Source: Holdemania massiliensis
GTDB lineage: Bacteria > Bacillota_I > Bacilli_A > Erysipelotrichales > Erysipelotrichaceae
Length of the DNA stretch: 64,000 nt
Direction: 5' to 3'
Assembly (NCBI RefSeq): GCF_022440805.1
Contig: NZ_JAKNTK010000001.1
Coordinates: forward strand, 2,418,001 to 2,482,000
Below, piece by piece: positions 16,410 to 25,123 of the stretch. The position numbers and the translations under genes are program-made. Every line of letters begins with the position of its first letter. Within the stretch, counting starts at the first letter, position 1. Below the pieces are notes generated by a model that had not been told where the DNA came from, did not search any database, and was given only the letters and a program-made list of their open reading frames with translations.

Positions 16410-16620
16410 AAGAAATAAAATAACCGATTAAACCAGATTGAAATCACATATTTGGCCAGAATAAAAGATCCTGGACTTCAACATCAAAAGGCCCTGGATC
16501 TGTCATTAGACAATTACTGTAAGATCATCATTCCACACTTAGCGTGAAGCGCGATGAACTAACGGTTCTCCTGCAATCAGCCGCCGACCGTTCTCATGAC
16601 AAAGCAGAAGAGCGGTCTGA
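16410..16620. repeat. Right copy of the ~200-bp direct repeat flanking the TOTE island
   Basis: Contains the 3' end and terminator of the intact PHP phosphatase gene and matches 11304-11500. With the left copy it brackets about 4.9 kb of AT-rich DNA (TOTE and HipA-like genes). This is consistent with insertion next to, or recombination between, two ancestral copies of the gene end. Confidence 0.7.
16463..16500 (-). terminator. Terminator of the second PHP phosphatase gene
   Basis: Minus strand GATCCAGGG ... GTCCAGGATC hairpin followed by TTTTATT, 40 nt past the stop codon. Confidence 0.65.
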
Positions 16621-17288
16621 TGATCATAACGCCGTTCAATCTCCTCCTGAATGTCGCTCAGCTTGATCACGCGCTTACCCCAGCAATGGTGCGCATCCGT
16701 TCCGATCGCGTCGCAATAGCCTTCCTCCACCATTCGCCAGGCCAGTTCACATTGCTTTTGATCGTCATTGAGAATTAAGGAAGTCCGATTGACCTGGAAA
16801 TCACACCCCATCGCCCTCCAGCGCTTCAGGATGGAGAAATCTTCCTGTACGCTCTTGTAGCGTTCCGGATGGGCGATGATCACCTCATAGCCCTGACTGA
16901 ACACCTGCTCCAACAACTCAGTTTCACTGCTGCCCAGCTGTACCTTCTGATACCAGGGGAACTCAATCAACAGCCGCCGCGAGCTGTTCAAGGTCAAAGC
17001 CCGACCACTGCGGATCCACGCCAGCGAAGCATCGGTCAGAAAGAACTCACAGCCCAGTTTCACTTCCAGATTCCAACCCTGCTCAGCGATCAGCGCCTGC
17101 AGCTGCGCAAACGGTTCCTTCAATGATTCGGCATCATTCTCATATCTATAATAAGGAAGACTGTGCGGCGTACATAAAATCGCCTCAATCCCATCTTCCA
17201 CTGCAATCTGCAGCATATTTTTCGTTGTTTCCCGATCCTGCGAGGCATCATCCACACCCCACAGCACATGGCAATGAATATCAATCAT
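16539..17288 (-). CDS. CpsB/YwqE-type PHP tyrosine phosphatase (second copy)
   Basis: 249 aa from ATG 17288, preceded by GGAGG 7-11 nt upstream. The PHP signature is present (DIHCHVLWGVDDAS) together with TPHSLPYY, AHPERY and GTDAHH. It is a paralogue of the capsule phosphatase at 2.8-3.5 kb but is not next to a BY-kinase. It may act on the same kinase in trans, or on another phosphotyrosine protein. A good -10 box (TATAAT, minus, 17331-17326) lies upstream. A degenerate copy of its 3' end is found at 11.4 kb. Confidence 0.88.
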   Translation of the reverse strand: MIDIHCHVLWGVDDASQDRETTKNMLQIAVEDGIEAILCTPHSLPYYRYENDAESLKEPFAQLQALIAEQGWNLEVKLGCEFFLTDASLAWIRSGRALTLNSSRRLLIEFPWYQKVQLGSSETELLEQVFSQGYEVIIAHPERYKSVQEDFSILKRWRAMGCDFQVNRTSLILNDDQKQCELAWRMVEEGYCDAIGTDAHHCWGKRVIKLSDIQEEIERRYDHQTALLLCHENGRRLIAGEPLVHRASR

Positions 17289-17343
17289 ACCTTTTCCTCC
17301 TTCGCTCTGCCCAATTTCTATCCTTATTATAATAGAGTCGCCC

Positions 17344-17372
17344 AAAAAGGAAAGAGAATCCTTGCGGATTCC
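17344..17372 (-). terminator. Terminator downstream of yhaM
   Basis: Minus strand GGAATCC-GCAA-GGATTC stem followed by CTTTCCTTTTT, directly past the yhaM stop codon. Confidence 0.6.
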
Positions 17373-17377
17373 CTCGC

Positions 17378-18319
17378 TTATTTTGATTTTGGTTTATAAA
17401 ACGCCCGGTTTTCCATCGGAAACAACCGCGAAGTAAAACTACCCGGTTCAGTCTGGGCATACGCCTTATCCAGCGTATTCATGCGTGCATCCAGATTATC
17501 AATCAAATGCAGCACTTCCGCTTCGGCGACCATCGGCATTACCGGCGAACCAAATTCCAGCTGGCCGTGATGCGACAGCACCATATGGCGCAGCAGAATC
17601 GCTTCCTCGCTCTTTTCGAAGCCCAGCCGAGTCGCAATCTCCATGATCTTGGCCTGCATGATCGAAATATGCCCGATCAGTTTGCCTTCCAGCGTATATT
17701 CTGTCATGACCGGTCCGGACAGCTCTGTCAGCTTGCCCAGATCATGCACCAGCACGCCGCTCACCAACAGATCGCGGTTTAACAACGGATACAGCTTCAC
17801 AATCTCATTCGCCAGATCGACCATGCCGGTAACATGCACGGCTAGTCCTCCGACAAAGTTGTGATGGTTTTTCGCTGCGGCCGGATAATCATAAAACGGC
17901 TTCTCATACTCTTCAAACAAGGCACTGACAATCCCTTTATAGATCGGATTGGACAGGGAACTGACCGCATCCTGAATCTTCTGCTGCAGAAGCTCCTTAG
18001 GAATATCCGAAGCGATCACGTAATCGCTCAACTCAACACTCTGCTGATCCATCGGTGTCAGCCGATGAACACGCAGCTGCAGCGAATTGCGATAACGCAG
18101 CACCTCACAGCTGACTTCACCAACCCGTCCCGGCACACAAGCCGCTGCCTGTTCTTCCTTGACATCCCAGATCTTGCCCTCGATTGTCCCGGACTTATCC
18201 TGCAGTGTCAGCGACAGATAAGGCGAACCATTGCTGGTCACGCCTTTGGTCACCTGAACTAAAAGCAAAGGCAGCGTCAGGCTTTCGCCCTCCTTAAACT
18301 CACTAATTTTCTTATTCAT
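17378..18319 (-). CDS. yhaM: 3'-5' exoribonuclease YhaM-like (OB-fold plus HD domain)
   Basis: 313 aa from ATG 18319; an adjacent in-frame ATG at 18322 is equally possible. The N-terminal OB-fold nucleic-acid-binding region includes LSLTLQDKSGTIEGKIWDV. The C-terminal HD phosphohydrolase has HNFVGGLAVHVTGMVDLA, the metal-binding pair in VSGVLVHDLGKL, and LRHMVLSHHGQLEFGSPV. YhaM trims RNA (and DNA) 3' ends in Bacillota. The gene overlaps the 3' end of the glycosyltransferase-RecX gene by 8 nt, so it is co-translated with it. Confidence 0.88.
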   Translation of the reverse strand: MNKKISEFKEGESLTLPLLLVQVTKGVTSNGSPYLSLTLQDKSGTIEGKIWDVKEEQAAACVPGRVGEVSCEVLRYRNSLQLRVHRLTPMDQQSVELSDYVIASDIPKELLQQKIQDAVSSLSNPIYKGIVSALFEEYEKPFYDYPAAAKNHHNFVGGLAVHVTGMVDLANEIVKLYPLLNRDLLVSGVLVHDLGKLTELSGPVMTEYTLEGKLIGHISIMQAKIMEIATRLGFEKSEEAILLRHMVLSHHGQLEFGSPVMPMVAEAEVLHLIDNLDARMNTLDKAYAQTEPGSFTSRLFPMENRAFYKPKSK

Positions 18320-20297
18320 CATCCCACTCCATTTCACTTAAAATCAAATAAATATCTTCGACCGCAAAGCCCTGCGCAGAACAATACCGAAAGACATAAT
18401 TCCGCAGTTTTGTTCCGCTGTATTTCGACTGATACCGTTTCTGAGCTTTCGCCGCTGTTTTGCGCAGACTTTCCAGCTCAGCCCGTTCATCCTCGACAAA
18501 ACTCAGATTATCCATGACTTCGTTGATCACATCCACCGCAAAGCCCTGCGCGATCAATTTCGATTTCATCATATTTTTTTTCATTCGCACCGATTTTTCC
18601 TTGATTGTCGGCTGCAGCTTCTGGGCCCACTTCAAGGCATTGCGAAATTCTGACTGCTCGTCTTCTTCAGCGAAGACCGACTCGATCATCTCATACGGAA
18701 TGCCTTTTTTGCGCAAGGTCCGGCTGATCTTGTTTTTGCCCTGCATCATCAGTTTCAGGTTATAGACCTGATTTTTCGTATAGCGCAGATCATTGATCAA
18801 ATCACGGTCTTCCAGCTTCTCAACAATCTCATTGATCTGCTTGATCTCCAGCTGCGTATTCTGCGTCAGCCAGTCATAGATTTCCTTGCGCGTGCGGTCT
18901 TTTGCCGCAATGCGCTTCAAGCAGCTTTGATAAGCTTTTACGGCTTCTTCTTCACTGATCAGTTCATCAAGTTCATCGCTGCTGATCAAAACATCCTTGC
19001 GCAGCCCTTTATTGAAATACGTTTCCAGTGAAACCAGAATGCGGATTTCGTCATTCGGCGAACAAACCTTCAATTCAACACAGTCATCCTTCGGCCGGAT
19101 TGATTCCAGCCGATACATTTCCCGATATTCGTTGGCCGCACTTTCATAAACTGCTAAAACCTTCTGATAGAAGATCCGGCTGTCATACACTTCCACCTGA
19201 CGCTTGGCCGCTATCTTCATAGCCGCCCGCTCCTCTTCACTTAACGCTAAGAACAGCTGTACCTTTTCAGCAAACTGCTGTGGCTTCTTAAACAGAAATC
19301 CAGTCTGACCTTCCAGTACCAGATCCTCCAGCACCTCATCCGGCCGGGCAAAAACCGGCAGCTCACTGGCCAGTGCCTCGATATACGTCATTCCCTGTGT
19401 TTCCGTCAAAGAGGCCGAAACAAAAGCATCGGCACAGTGATAGTAGGAAGGAATCTGATCTGCCGGTTTCTTGCCGGCAAAGGTAATCATCGACTCCAAT
19501 CCCAATTCACGCACATGGTCTTCCAACGCTTCCTGTTCCGGACCGCCGCCGATGATCGCAAAATGCACCGGGACATGTGCTTCCTTTAAATAAGTAAAGC
19601 CGTCGATCACAAAATCAATGCTTTTTTCCTTGGCGATCCGGCCGACAAAAATAATCAGCAGCTCATCCGGGCCTGCCATCAGCTCCTGCCGCCGCTGTTT
19701 TCTTGTTTCCAAATCTGTACGGTGCGCGTCAAAGCGCTGCAGATCCAGTCCGGTCGGAATGACGTGAATCCGTTTTTTTATTCCATAGCGCTGCAGCATC
19801 TCTTTGGTTTTCTGCGACGGGGCAATCAGCTCGGTGCTGGTCTCCCCATACAGCTTGCTTAAGCTGCTGACCGCTTTCTTGGCCACCTTGTCCACACTCT
19901 CCAGATTAAAAACATTGACGTAATGCGTATAATCCTCATAGGTTGTATGATAGGTCGATACGATTGGAATCTGCAGCATTTTCGCCGCAATGCGGGCAAA
20001 GATCCCGACGCCGAATTCCGTGTGGGCATGGATGACGTCCAGTTCCATTTCCCGGATATCCTTCAGCACCGCAAAATGAATCGGACTGGTTAAGACATAA
20101 CCATACAAACTTTTCAGTTCCACACCCGGCAACCGCAGAACATTGCCTTCGCGCTGAACTTGAAGCAGACCGGGATGCGTGGTGATCACGTACACCGCAT
20201 GACCGTTTTTTTCCAGTTCCTGCTGCAGCGTTACAATCGACGAAACCACGCCGTTGACGTCTGGAAGATAAGTGTCCGTAAATAATCCAATCCTCAT
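18312..20297 (-). CDS. GT4 glycolipid glycosyltransferase fused to a C-terminal RecX-like domain
   Basis: 661 aa. Residues about 1-385 form a complete GT-B, family 4 glycosyltransferase: MRIGLFTDTYLPDVNGVVSS start, HAHTEFGVG, IPTGLDLQRF, FVGRIAKEKSID, and the E-x7-E donor motif in SLTETQGMTYIEALASELP. It is closest in style to diacylglycerol glucosyltransferases that make glycolipid anchors. After a linker, residues about 440-661 read as a RecX-type triple-helix repeat protein (CLKRIAAKDRTRKEIYDWL, LEDRDLINDLRYTK, ISRTLRKKGIPYEMIESVF). RecX normally inhibits RecA filaments. There is no frame break or internal ribosome binding site at the junction, so it is a genuine fusion. The functional link is unknown. 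ATG overlaps the previous gene by 4 nt. Confidence 0.85.
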   Translation of the reverse strand: MRIGLFTDTYLPDVNGVVSSIVTLQQELEKNGHAVYVITTHPGLLQVQREGNVLRLPGVELKSLYGYVLTSPIHFAVLKDIREMELDVIHAHTEFGVGIFARIAAKMLQIPIVSTYHTTYEDYTHYVNVFNLESVDKVAKKAVSSLSKLYGETSTELIAPSQKTKEMLQRYGIKKRIHVIPTGLDLQRFDAHRTDLETRKQRRQELMAGPDELLIIFVGRIAKEKSIDFVIDGFTYLKEAHVPVHFAIIGGGPEQEALEDHVRELGLESMITFAGKKPADQIPSYYHCADAFVSASLTETQGMTYIEALASELPVFARPDEVLEDLVLEGQTGFLFKKPQQFAEKVQLFLALSEEERAAMKIAAKRQVEVYDSRIFYQKVLAVYESAANEYREMYRLESIRPKDDCVELKVCSPNDEIRILVSLETYFNKGLRKDVLISSDELDELISEEEAVKAYQSCLKRIAAKDRTRKEIYDWLTQNTQLEIKQINEIVEKLEDRDLINDLRYTKNQVYNLKLMMQGKNKISRTLRKKGIPYEMIESVFAEEDEQSEFRNALKWAQKLQPTIKEKSVRMKKNMMKSKLIAQGFAVDVINEVMDNLSFVEDERAELESLRKTAAKAQKRYQSKYSGTKLRNYVFRYCSAQGFAVEDIYLILSEMEWDDE

Positions 20298-21343
20298 TGC
20301 TTTTCCTCCTGCATTTTATTCACTGTCATCGCCGGCCGGCTCTTAACCCAGATAAAGGTCAGTCCGCCCACGATCAACATAAAGTAATAGGAAGCAAACC
20401 GCCATAAGATCATCGAGCTGGTAGCGCCCAGCTTCCCAAAGATGGTTGAAAACATTAAAACATAGGTTGCTTCCGTTCCCCCGCTCGCTCCCGGAATCGG
20501 GATAAAGGCATTGATCATGGAGACAAATGCCGACAGCGCCATGCAGTCGATCAGCATATCCGCACTGACCTTCAAGCCCAGAGCCTGCGCACAGAAAAAC
20601 GGAATCGCATAATACAGTGACAGCCGGACAAAATTGGCCAGCGTCACCTTGATGATCAGCGGCCGGTGTCCTTTCAGTTTGGACGTTTCACTGCCAAACC
20701 GATCGAGCTGATCTTTCAATAGCGCCAGCGCTTTTTCTTTGTTCTTAATTAAATGCAGCCGGCAGCCCAAATTCAAACCGGTTGTACTGATCCACGTATA
20801 GACCTTAGGAAAACGCACCAGTGCCCACAGTCCGACAATCACCAGACTGTTGACTAAAAAGCCGATCAGCACCAACGCAAAAAACTGCGAATAATTCGTA
20901 TAGAAGTGATGAAAACGCAGCACGATCAGAATAAAGACCGAGGCGATCATCGCTGACTGATACACGATAAAATCCATCCACAATACGCTTGCTGAATCAC
21001 TTAACGGCACGCCCTGTTTCTTAAACACGTACACCTGAGCAAACTGCCCGCCTGAAGCACTCGGCGTCACGCCATGGAAAAAAGAAGCCACCAGGGCGTT
21101 GACAATCCCATAATTTAATTTGTAGTGCGGATTGCTGATCCGTGCCAACTGTGTCAGAATCCAGCCGATCACACACTGGTACAAAATCGCAATCGCAATG
21201 ATCACGATCAGCCAGCCGAAATTGACCTGCGTCAGAATCCCCATTACTTCGTTAAAATTATCTTTCAAGGTAAACCACAGCACTCCGGCTGTGAAGCCTA
21301 CAATGAGCAGAATATTAATCACATAGTTTCGCGCTTTTTTCAT
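20294..21343 (-). CDS. LPG-synthase-TM / UPF0104 family membrane protein (flippase-like)
   Basis: 349 aa polytopic protein with about eight hydrophobic helices, for example VINILLIVGFTAGVLWFTL near the start. The family motif PSASGGQFAQVYVFKKQGV and a later PIPGASGGTEATYVLMFS are recognisable. It matches the membrane part of MprF-like lipid synthases/flippases but lacks the cytosolic aminoacyl-transferase domain. Between two glycosyltransferase genes it probably helps make or flip a glycolipid. ATGA overlap with the GT-RecX gene. Confidence 0.82.
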   Translation of the reverse strand: MKKARNYVINILLIVGFTAGVLWFTLKDNFNEVMGILTQVNFGWLIVIIAIAILYQCVIGWILTQLARISNPHYKLNYGIVNALVASFFHGVTPSASGGQFAQVYVFKKQGVPLSDSASVLWMDFIVYQSAMIASVFILIVLRFHHFYTNYSQFFALVLIGFLVNSLVIVGLWALVRFPKVYTWISTTGLNLGCRLHLIKNKEKALALLKDQLDRFGSETSKLKGHRPLIIKVTLANFVRLSLYYAIPFFCAQALGLKVSADMLIDCMALSAFVSMINAFIPIPGASGGTEATYVLMFSTIFGKLGATSSMILWRFASYYFMLIVGGLTFIWVKSRPAMTVNKMQEEKQ

Positions 21344-21473
21344 ACTTCCTCAGCCTCGTCAACTTATTATACAATGAAAAACAAGGTTGCACAAGGAATA
21401 TGGATCGCTGCCCGCTGCTCTTAAGCCTGTCTTCGATGATTCTTTTTACTTTCTTAAGAAATCCCGCAGACAA

Positions 21474-21496
21474 AAGAAAAAGAGCTCCCGGCTCTT
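21474..21496 (-). terminator. Terminator of the second GT4 gene
   Basis: Minus strand AAAAGAGC-CGGG-GCTCTTTTTC hairpin with U-run immediately after the stop codon at 21497. Confidence 0.65.
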
Positions 21497-22516
21497 TTAC
21501 ATCGTTTCAGAATGATGTTGATTCAATACGGTTTCATAGATTGCTTTTAACTGCTGACCCACGCTGGCAATACTGCGCTCCCGAGCGGTTTTTCGGCCCT
21601 CCTCATCGACCCGCGGCAGGCGCTTCTCCACAACCCCTTCGATCAGATCTGTAAATTCGTCAATCGTATGTCCTTTATAACAATTAACCCGATCCTTCAG
21701 CCATGGATCAAACACGCCGATATCGCGGACGATGACCTGCTGCGAGGCTGCCAGCGCTTCCAGAACAACGATGCCTTCGGTTTCCTCATAGGATGGAAAG
21801 AAGAACGCATTGGCTCCGGCATAGGCACCTTCGATGATCGCCCCTTTGACATACCCAGGGAAAATGACATTAGCCGGATGATCCTCCACCAGCTCACGGA
21901 TATTTTTCGGCACGGAAATCAACGGCGTATAGCCAAACCAAATGAATTTGTACTGCGGCAGCCGCTTGGCTACTTCGATGAAGTCCGGCAGTCCCTTGCG
22001 TTCAAAATAAAGACCTACCGACAACACGACTTTATCGGTTTCATTCAGACTAAAATACTTGTAATACGCCTTCACCTTTTCCGCATCATAGCTGAACCGA
22101 TCCAGATCAATGCCGTTGGATACGGCCCAGATCGGAAGATCAATCCCATACCCTTCCAGCAAACGCTTGGAATACGGCGTCGGCGTAATAATCGCATCCG
22201 CGCTGGAATACAGCGAAACTAAATGCTTCTTGAACAGCGGTGCAATCTGGTTGGACAAGACAAAGGAATTGCGGAAATCTTCTTCCGTGGAATGGGCATG
22301 ATAAATGACCGGCTTCCCCTCGCGGCGAGCTTTGGCAATGATTCCCTGACTAGCTGGTCCCACTGTATTGATGTGCAGAATATCAAAATCATCGTTAGGG
22401 TCCAGGGTATAATCAATCCCCGCCATCGTCAGCGCCTGCTTCTGATGCTTTAGTGCGCGGCCGATGCCAGAGGTCGAAATCACCTTTTCCCCTTCAAAAA
22501 ATAACAATACTTTCAT
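21497..22516 (-). CDS. GT4 family glycosyltransferase (glycolipid synthesis)
   Basis: 339 aa GT-B enzyme. Start MKVLLFFEGEKVISTSGIGR; acceptor loop DILHINTVGP; YHAHSTEEDFRNSF; donor region AVSNGIDLDRFSYD, VLSVGLYFERKG and the E-x7-E motif FFPSYEETEGIVVLEALA. This opening is typical of processive or alpha-diglucosyl-diacylglycerol synthases in Bacillota. Paired with the GT4-RecX fusion it could add the second sugar to form the di-hexosyl anchor of lipoteichoic acid. That pairing is inference from neighbourhood and family. ATG with GAGG 8 nt upstream. Confidence 0.85.
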   Translation of the reverse strand: MKVLLFFEGEKVISTSGIGRALKHQKQALTMAGIDYTLDPNDDFDILHINTVGPASQGIIAKARREGKPVIYHAHSTEEDFRNSFVLSNQIAPLFKKHLVSLYSSADAIITPTPYSKRLLEGYGIDLPIWAVSNGIDLDRFSYDAEKVKAYYKYFSLNETDKVVLSVGLYFERKGLPDFIEVAKRLPQYKFIWFGYTPLISVPKNIRELVEDHPANVIFPGYVKGAIIEGAYAGANAFFFPSYEETEGIVVLEALAASQQVIVRDIGVFDPWLKDRVNCYKGHTIDEFTDLIEGVVEKRLPRVDEEGRKTARERSIASVGQQLKAIYETVLNQHHSETM

Positions 22517-22712
22517 TCACTCTACCTCGAATTCACTATCAAGTATAATGAAAACCCTATCAATTATCAAGTCTTTCCGCGGTTTTCCAGGCTTTCCTTT
22601 GACATTGCCCGGTGATTGTCAAAAACCATTTCACTGCTTGTCTGATTCACGGCAGCCCTATTCTCCCGGCTTTTTTCTGTGTTTAACTCACCACAGCTTT
22701 TCCTCCAGCCCC

Positions 22713-22765
22713 TTCTCAAAATCGGTCAACAGGCCTATAATTAGGTCACTTAACCCGTCAGGTCA
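22713..22765 (+). promoter_or_regulatory. Promoter with three GGTCA direct repeats before the TetR gene
   Basis: TATAAT at 22736-22741 with a weak -35 (TTCTCA, 22713). GGTCA occurs at 22724, 22744 and 22761, inside the spacer, at the start site and in the leader. This could be an autoregulatory operator of the TetR protein, although TetR sites are usually palindromic. Confidence 0.4.
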
Positions 22766-22779
22766 ATAAGGAGATACCT

Positions 22780-23400
22780 ATGAATGACAAGTTTTTCAAA
22801 CTTTCTTTAGAAAAGCAGCAGAAAATAACCGGTGCTGCCTATCGCGTCTTTGCCCATAACCGCTATAAAACCGCCTCCATGTCAGAAATTGCCGCCGAAG
22901 CAGGAATTTCGAAAGCCCTGCTTTTTCATTATTTTCAAAACAAGAAGGAACTGTATCTCTATCTCTGGCTGAAAGCAATGGAACTGACCAAAGCCTCCAT
23001 AGCCCAGTATAAAACGCTGGAAACTCATGATTTCTTTGAAATGTTAAGGCGCAGCCTGTTGTCAAAATGCGCGCTGATGCGGGATTATCCGGATCTCAGC
23101 CGCTTTACCCTGAAAGCCTATTACGAGGCAGATCCTGAAATTGAGACAATGATTCAAAAGCATTTTTCCCAAGCCAGTGAAGCCAGCGAAAATTTAGTTC
23201 TTGAACAAGTGGAGACCGCCGGCTTGCGGCAGGATCTGGATTTCAATGCCATGATTACGGAAATCTTCTATGCGATGGATGGATATATGCTGAAAAAATA
23301 TCGTTCGCATGAGCTGGATCCCGATCAAATTGAGCATGAAATTCTTGATCTTGTTCACTTTTGGGAAACCCTCTATACAATCCCGGTGATCCCCCGATGA
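22780..23400 (+). CDS. TetR/AcrR-family transcriptional regulator
   Basis: 206 aa. The N-terminal helix-turn-helix is typical: QQKITGAAYRVFAHNRYKTA, MSEIAAEAGISKALLFHYF then QNKKELYLYLW. The ligand-binding C-terminal domain has no obvious relatives. AAGGAG lies 7 nt before the ATG. First gene of a three-gene rightward operon with two alpha/beta hydrolases. It probably senses a lipid or ester-type compound that the hydrolases process (inference). Confidence 0.88.
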   Translation: MNDKFFKLSLEKQQKITGAAYRVFAHNRYKTASMSEIAAEAGISKALLFHYFQNKKELYLYLWLKAMELTKASIAQYKTLETHDFFEMLRRSLLSKCALMRDYPDLSRFTLKAYYEADPEIETMIQKHFSQASEASENLVLEQVETAGLRQDLDFNAMITEIFYAMDGYMLKKYRSHELDPDQIEHEILDLVHFWETLYTIPVIPR

Positions 23401-24221
23401 TGCAGCACAGAACGATCCATGCGCAAGGCGGAACTGTGCATTATTGGATTGATAAGAAAGAAAATGCGGAGAGTATTGTTTTTACCCATGGCGTCACAGC
23501 CGATCATACGATGTTTGAAAAGCAGGTTTCCTATTTTGAAAAAGCCTATACGCTCCTGCTTTGGGATGTTCCGATGCATGGATGTTCCCGGCCCTATCAG
23601 AATTTTTCTTATCAAGATACCGCTGAAATCCTGCACCAGATTTTGGTGCGGGAAGCCCTGCATAAGGTGTTTTTAGTTGGGATGTCGATGGGCGGCTATC
23701 CTTCTCAGCATTTCGCCAAGGCTTATCCCGATCAGGTTCAAGGTTTGATTGCTTTAGATACAACCCCTTTAGGACTGCGGTACTATTCAAAATCAGATCT
23801 GTGGTGGCTGAAACAGGTTGTCCCCATGGCCAAAGTCTTCCCGACCGCCATCCTGCGCTGGTCCATGGCTGCGTCTGTATCGCTGACTCACTATGCTTAT
23901 CAAACGATGCGTTCAATGTTGGCCCCGCTTTCAAAAGCTGAAATCTTAGAACAAATGCGTGTTGCCTACACCTATTTTGCGATTGAGAATCAAGATGTTT
24001 CCTTTCCGTTTCCCGTATTGATTCTCGTTGGTGAAAAGGACTGTACGGGCAAGGTAAAAACGTATTGCAAAGCCTGGGCTAAGCATACCGGTTATCCGCT
24101 GCATTTCATCCAGAAAGCCCGGCATTTTTCAAATGCCGATAATCCCGATCAAGTAAACAAAGAAATTGAAACTTTTATTGTATCGATCAGACAAGGGAGT
24201 GACAGTCATGCTTCACTATGA
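23397..24221 (+). CDS. Alpha/beta hydrolase
   Basis: 274 aa from ATG 23397 (or 23400), overlapping the tetR stop, so translation is coupled; an earlier in-frame start lies deep in tetR. It has an HG motif (VFTHGVTADHTMF, oxyanion hole), nucleophile elbow GMSMGGYPSQ, acid-region ILVGEKDCTGK and the catalytic His in KARHFSNADNPD. Cytosolic esterase/lipase-like or non-peptide hydrolase. Substrate unknown. Confidence 0.85.
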   Translation: MMQHRTIHAQGGTVHYWIDKKENAESIVFTHGVTADHTMFEKQVSYFEKAYTLLLWDVPMHGCSRPYQNFSYQDTAEILHQILVREALHKVFLVGMSMGGYPSQHFAKAYPDQVQGLIALDTTPLGLRYYSKSDLWWLKQVVPMAKVFPTAILRWSMAASVSLTHYAYQTMRSMLAPLSKAEILEQMRVAYTYFAIENQDVSFPFPVLILVGEKDCTGKVKTYCKAWAKHTGYPLHFIQKARHFSNADNPDQVNKEIETFIVSIRQGSDSHASL

Positions 24222-24954
24222 CGAATATGGAAGTCCAGATCATCCGACAATTCTTTTGCTTCCCGGCGCAGGCGCGCTGGATACTTTTAATCAGCAGTAT
24301 GTTTTCGCTGACTCCTATCATCTGCTTGTACTGCACCTGCCAGGTTCTGGGAAAGCTTCAGGAGTTGTCTATGATCCCCAAAAAACAACACAGGAACTTT
24401 TTGAATTGATCCAAAATCTGCACCAAAAAGTTGGGGTGATCGGCCATTCCCTTGGCGCTCAGATCGCAGTCAGACTGGTCAGTGAACATCCTGAATTCTT
24501 TCATTTCGCAATATTCTTAAGTGCCTGGGTAAAACCGAATCCGCAGAAAATCAAGGGCCTCTGCGCGCTTGCGAAGATATCGGCAAAAATGCTGCATTGG
24601 CAAGGTTTAGTACGTCTTCAAGGTTGGTATTGGCATTACACTCCTCAACAAGCCCGTACGATGGCCGACGATTCCAAGCGCATTTCAGCCGAGGTTTATC
24701 GCTCATTTTTTGTTCATACGCTGGACTTGTCCAGCCTGCCGGCTTATTCTACAGTAAATATTCCAATGTTAGCCCTTTGCGGAAGCCGGGAGATCAAGGC
24801 AATGAAAGAATCGCTGGCTCTGCTGGCAGAAAATCCGCATTGTCAGACAATCCAACTCCGAGGCGTCAATCATGATTTTCCAATGCGGCATTCGCAAATG
24901 CTGAACCCACTGCTTCGGCAATTTATTGCGGAAAATCTGAAACTCAAAATTTGA
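24208..24954 (+). CDS. Alpha/beta hydrolase
   Basis: 248 aa from ATG 24208, chosen because AAGGGAG lies 8 nt upstream; it overlaps the previous gene by 14 nt. Motifs are LLLPGAGALDTFNQ, nucleophile elbow GVIGHSLGAQIAV, LALCGSREIK (acid region) and RGVNHDFPMRH (His). It is a distinct sequence from its neighbour rather than a recent duplicate. Last gene of the TetR operon, followed by a strong terminator. Confidence 0.85.
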   Translation: MLHYDEYGSPDHPTILLLPGAGALDTFNQQYVFADSYHLLVLHLPGSGKASGVVYDPQKTTQELFELIQNLHQKVGVIGHSLGAQIAVRLVSEHPEFFHFAIFLSAWVKPNPQKIKGLCALAKISAKMLHWQGLVRLQGWYWHYTPQQARTMADDSKRISAEVYRSFFVHTLDLSSLPAYSTVNIPMLALCGSREIKAMKESLALLAENPHCQTIQLRGVNHDFPMRHSQMLNPLLRQFIAENLKLKI

Positions 24955-25006
24955 TTGTCTTTCTGACCAAAATCCTGCCTTTCGACAAATAAAAAAAATA
25001 GGAAAT

Positions 25007-25054
25007 GAAAAAACAGAGAGCAATTTCTCAATTGAGAAACGCTCTCTGTTTTGT
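25007..25054. terminator. Bidirectional terminator between the TetR operon and nifJ
   Basis: ACAGAGAGC ... GCTCTCTGT form a 9-bp outer stem with an inner TTTCTCAATTGAGAAA palindrome. There are A/T runs on both sides, giving U-tracts in both directions. Confidence 0.85.
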
Positions 25055-25123
25055 TCATTCTTGTCACCCTGACAAGCGATTCTATTTCGCTTACCCGGTT
25101 TTCTAAAGAAACAGGGTTACGAT

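Noticed and set aside
21668..22222. 184-codon plus-strand frame opposite the GT4 gene
   Set aside because: Shadow of the real gene, no ribosome binding site, and no recognisable protein features.
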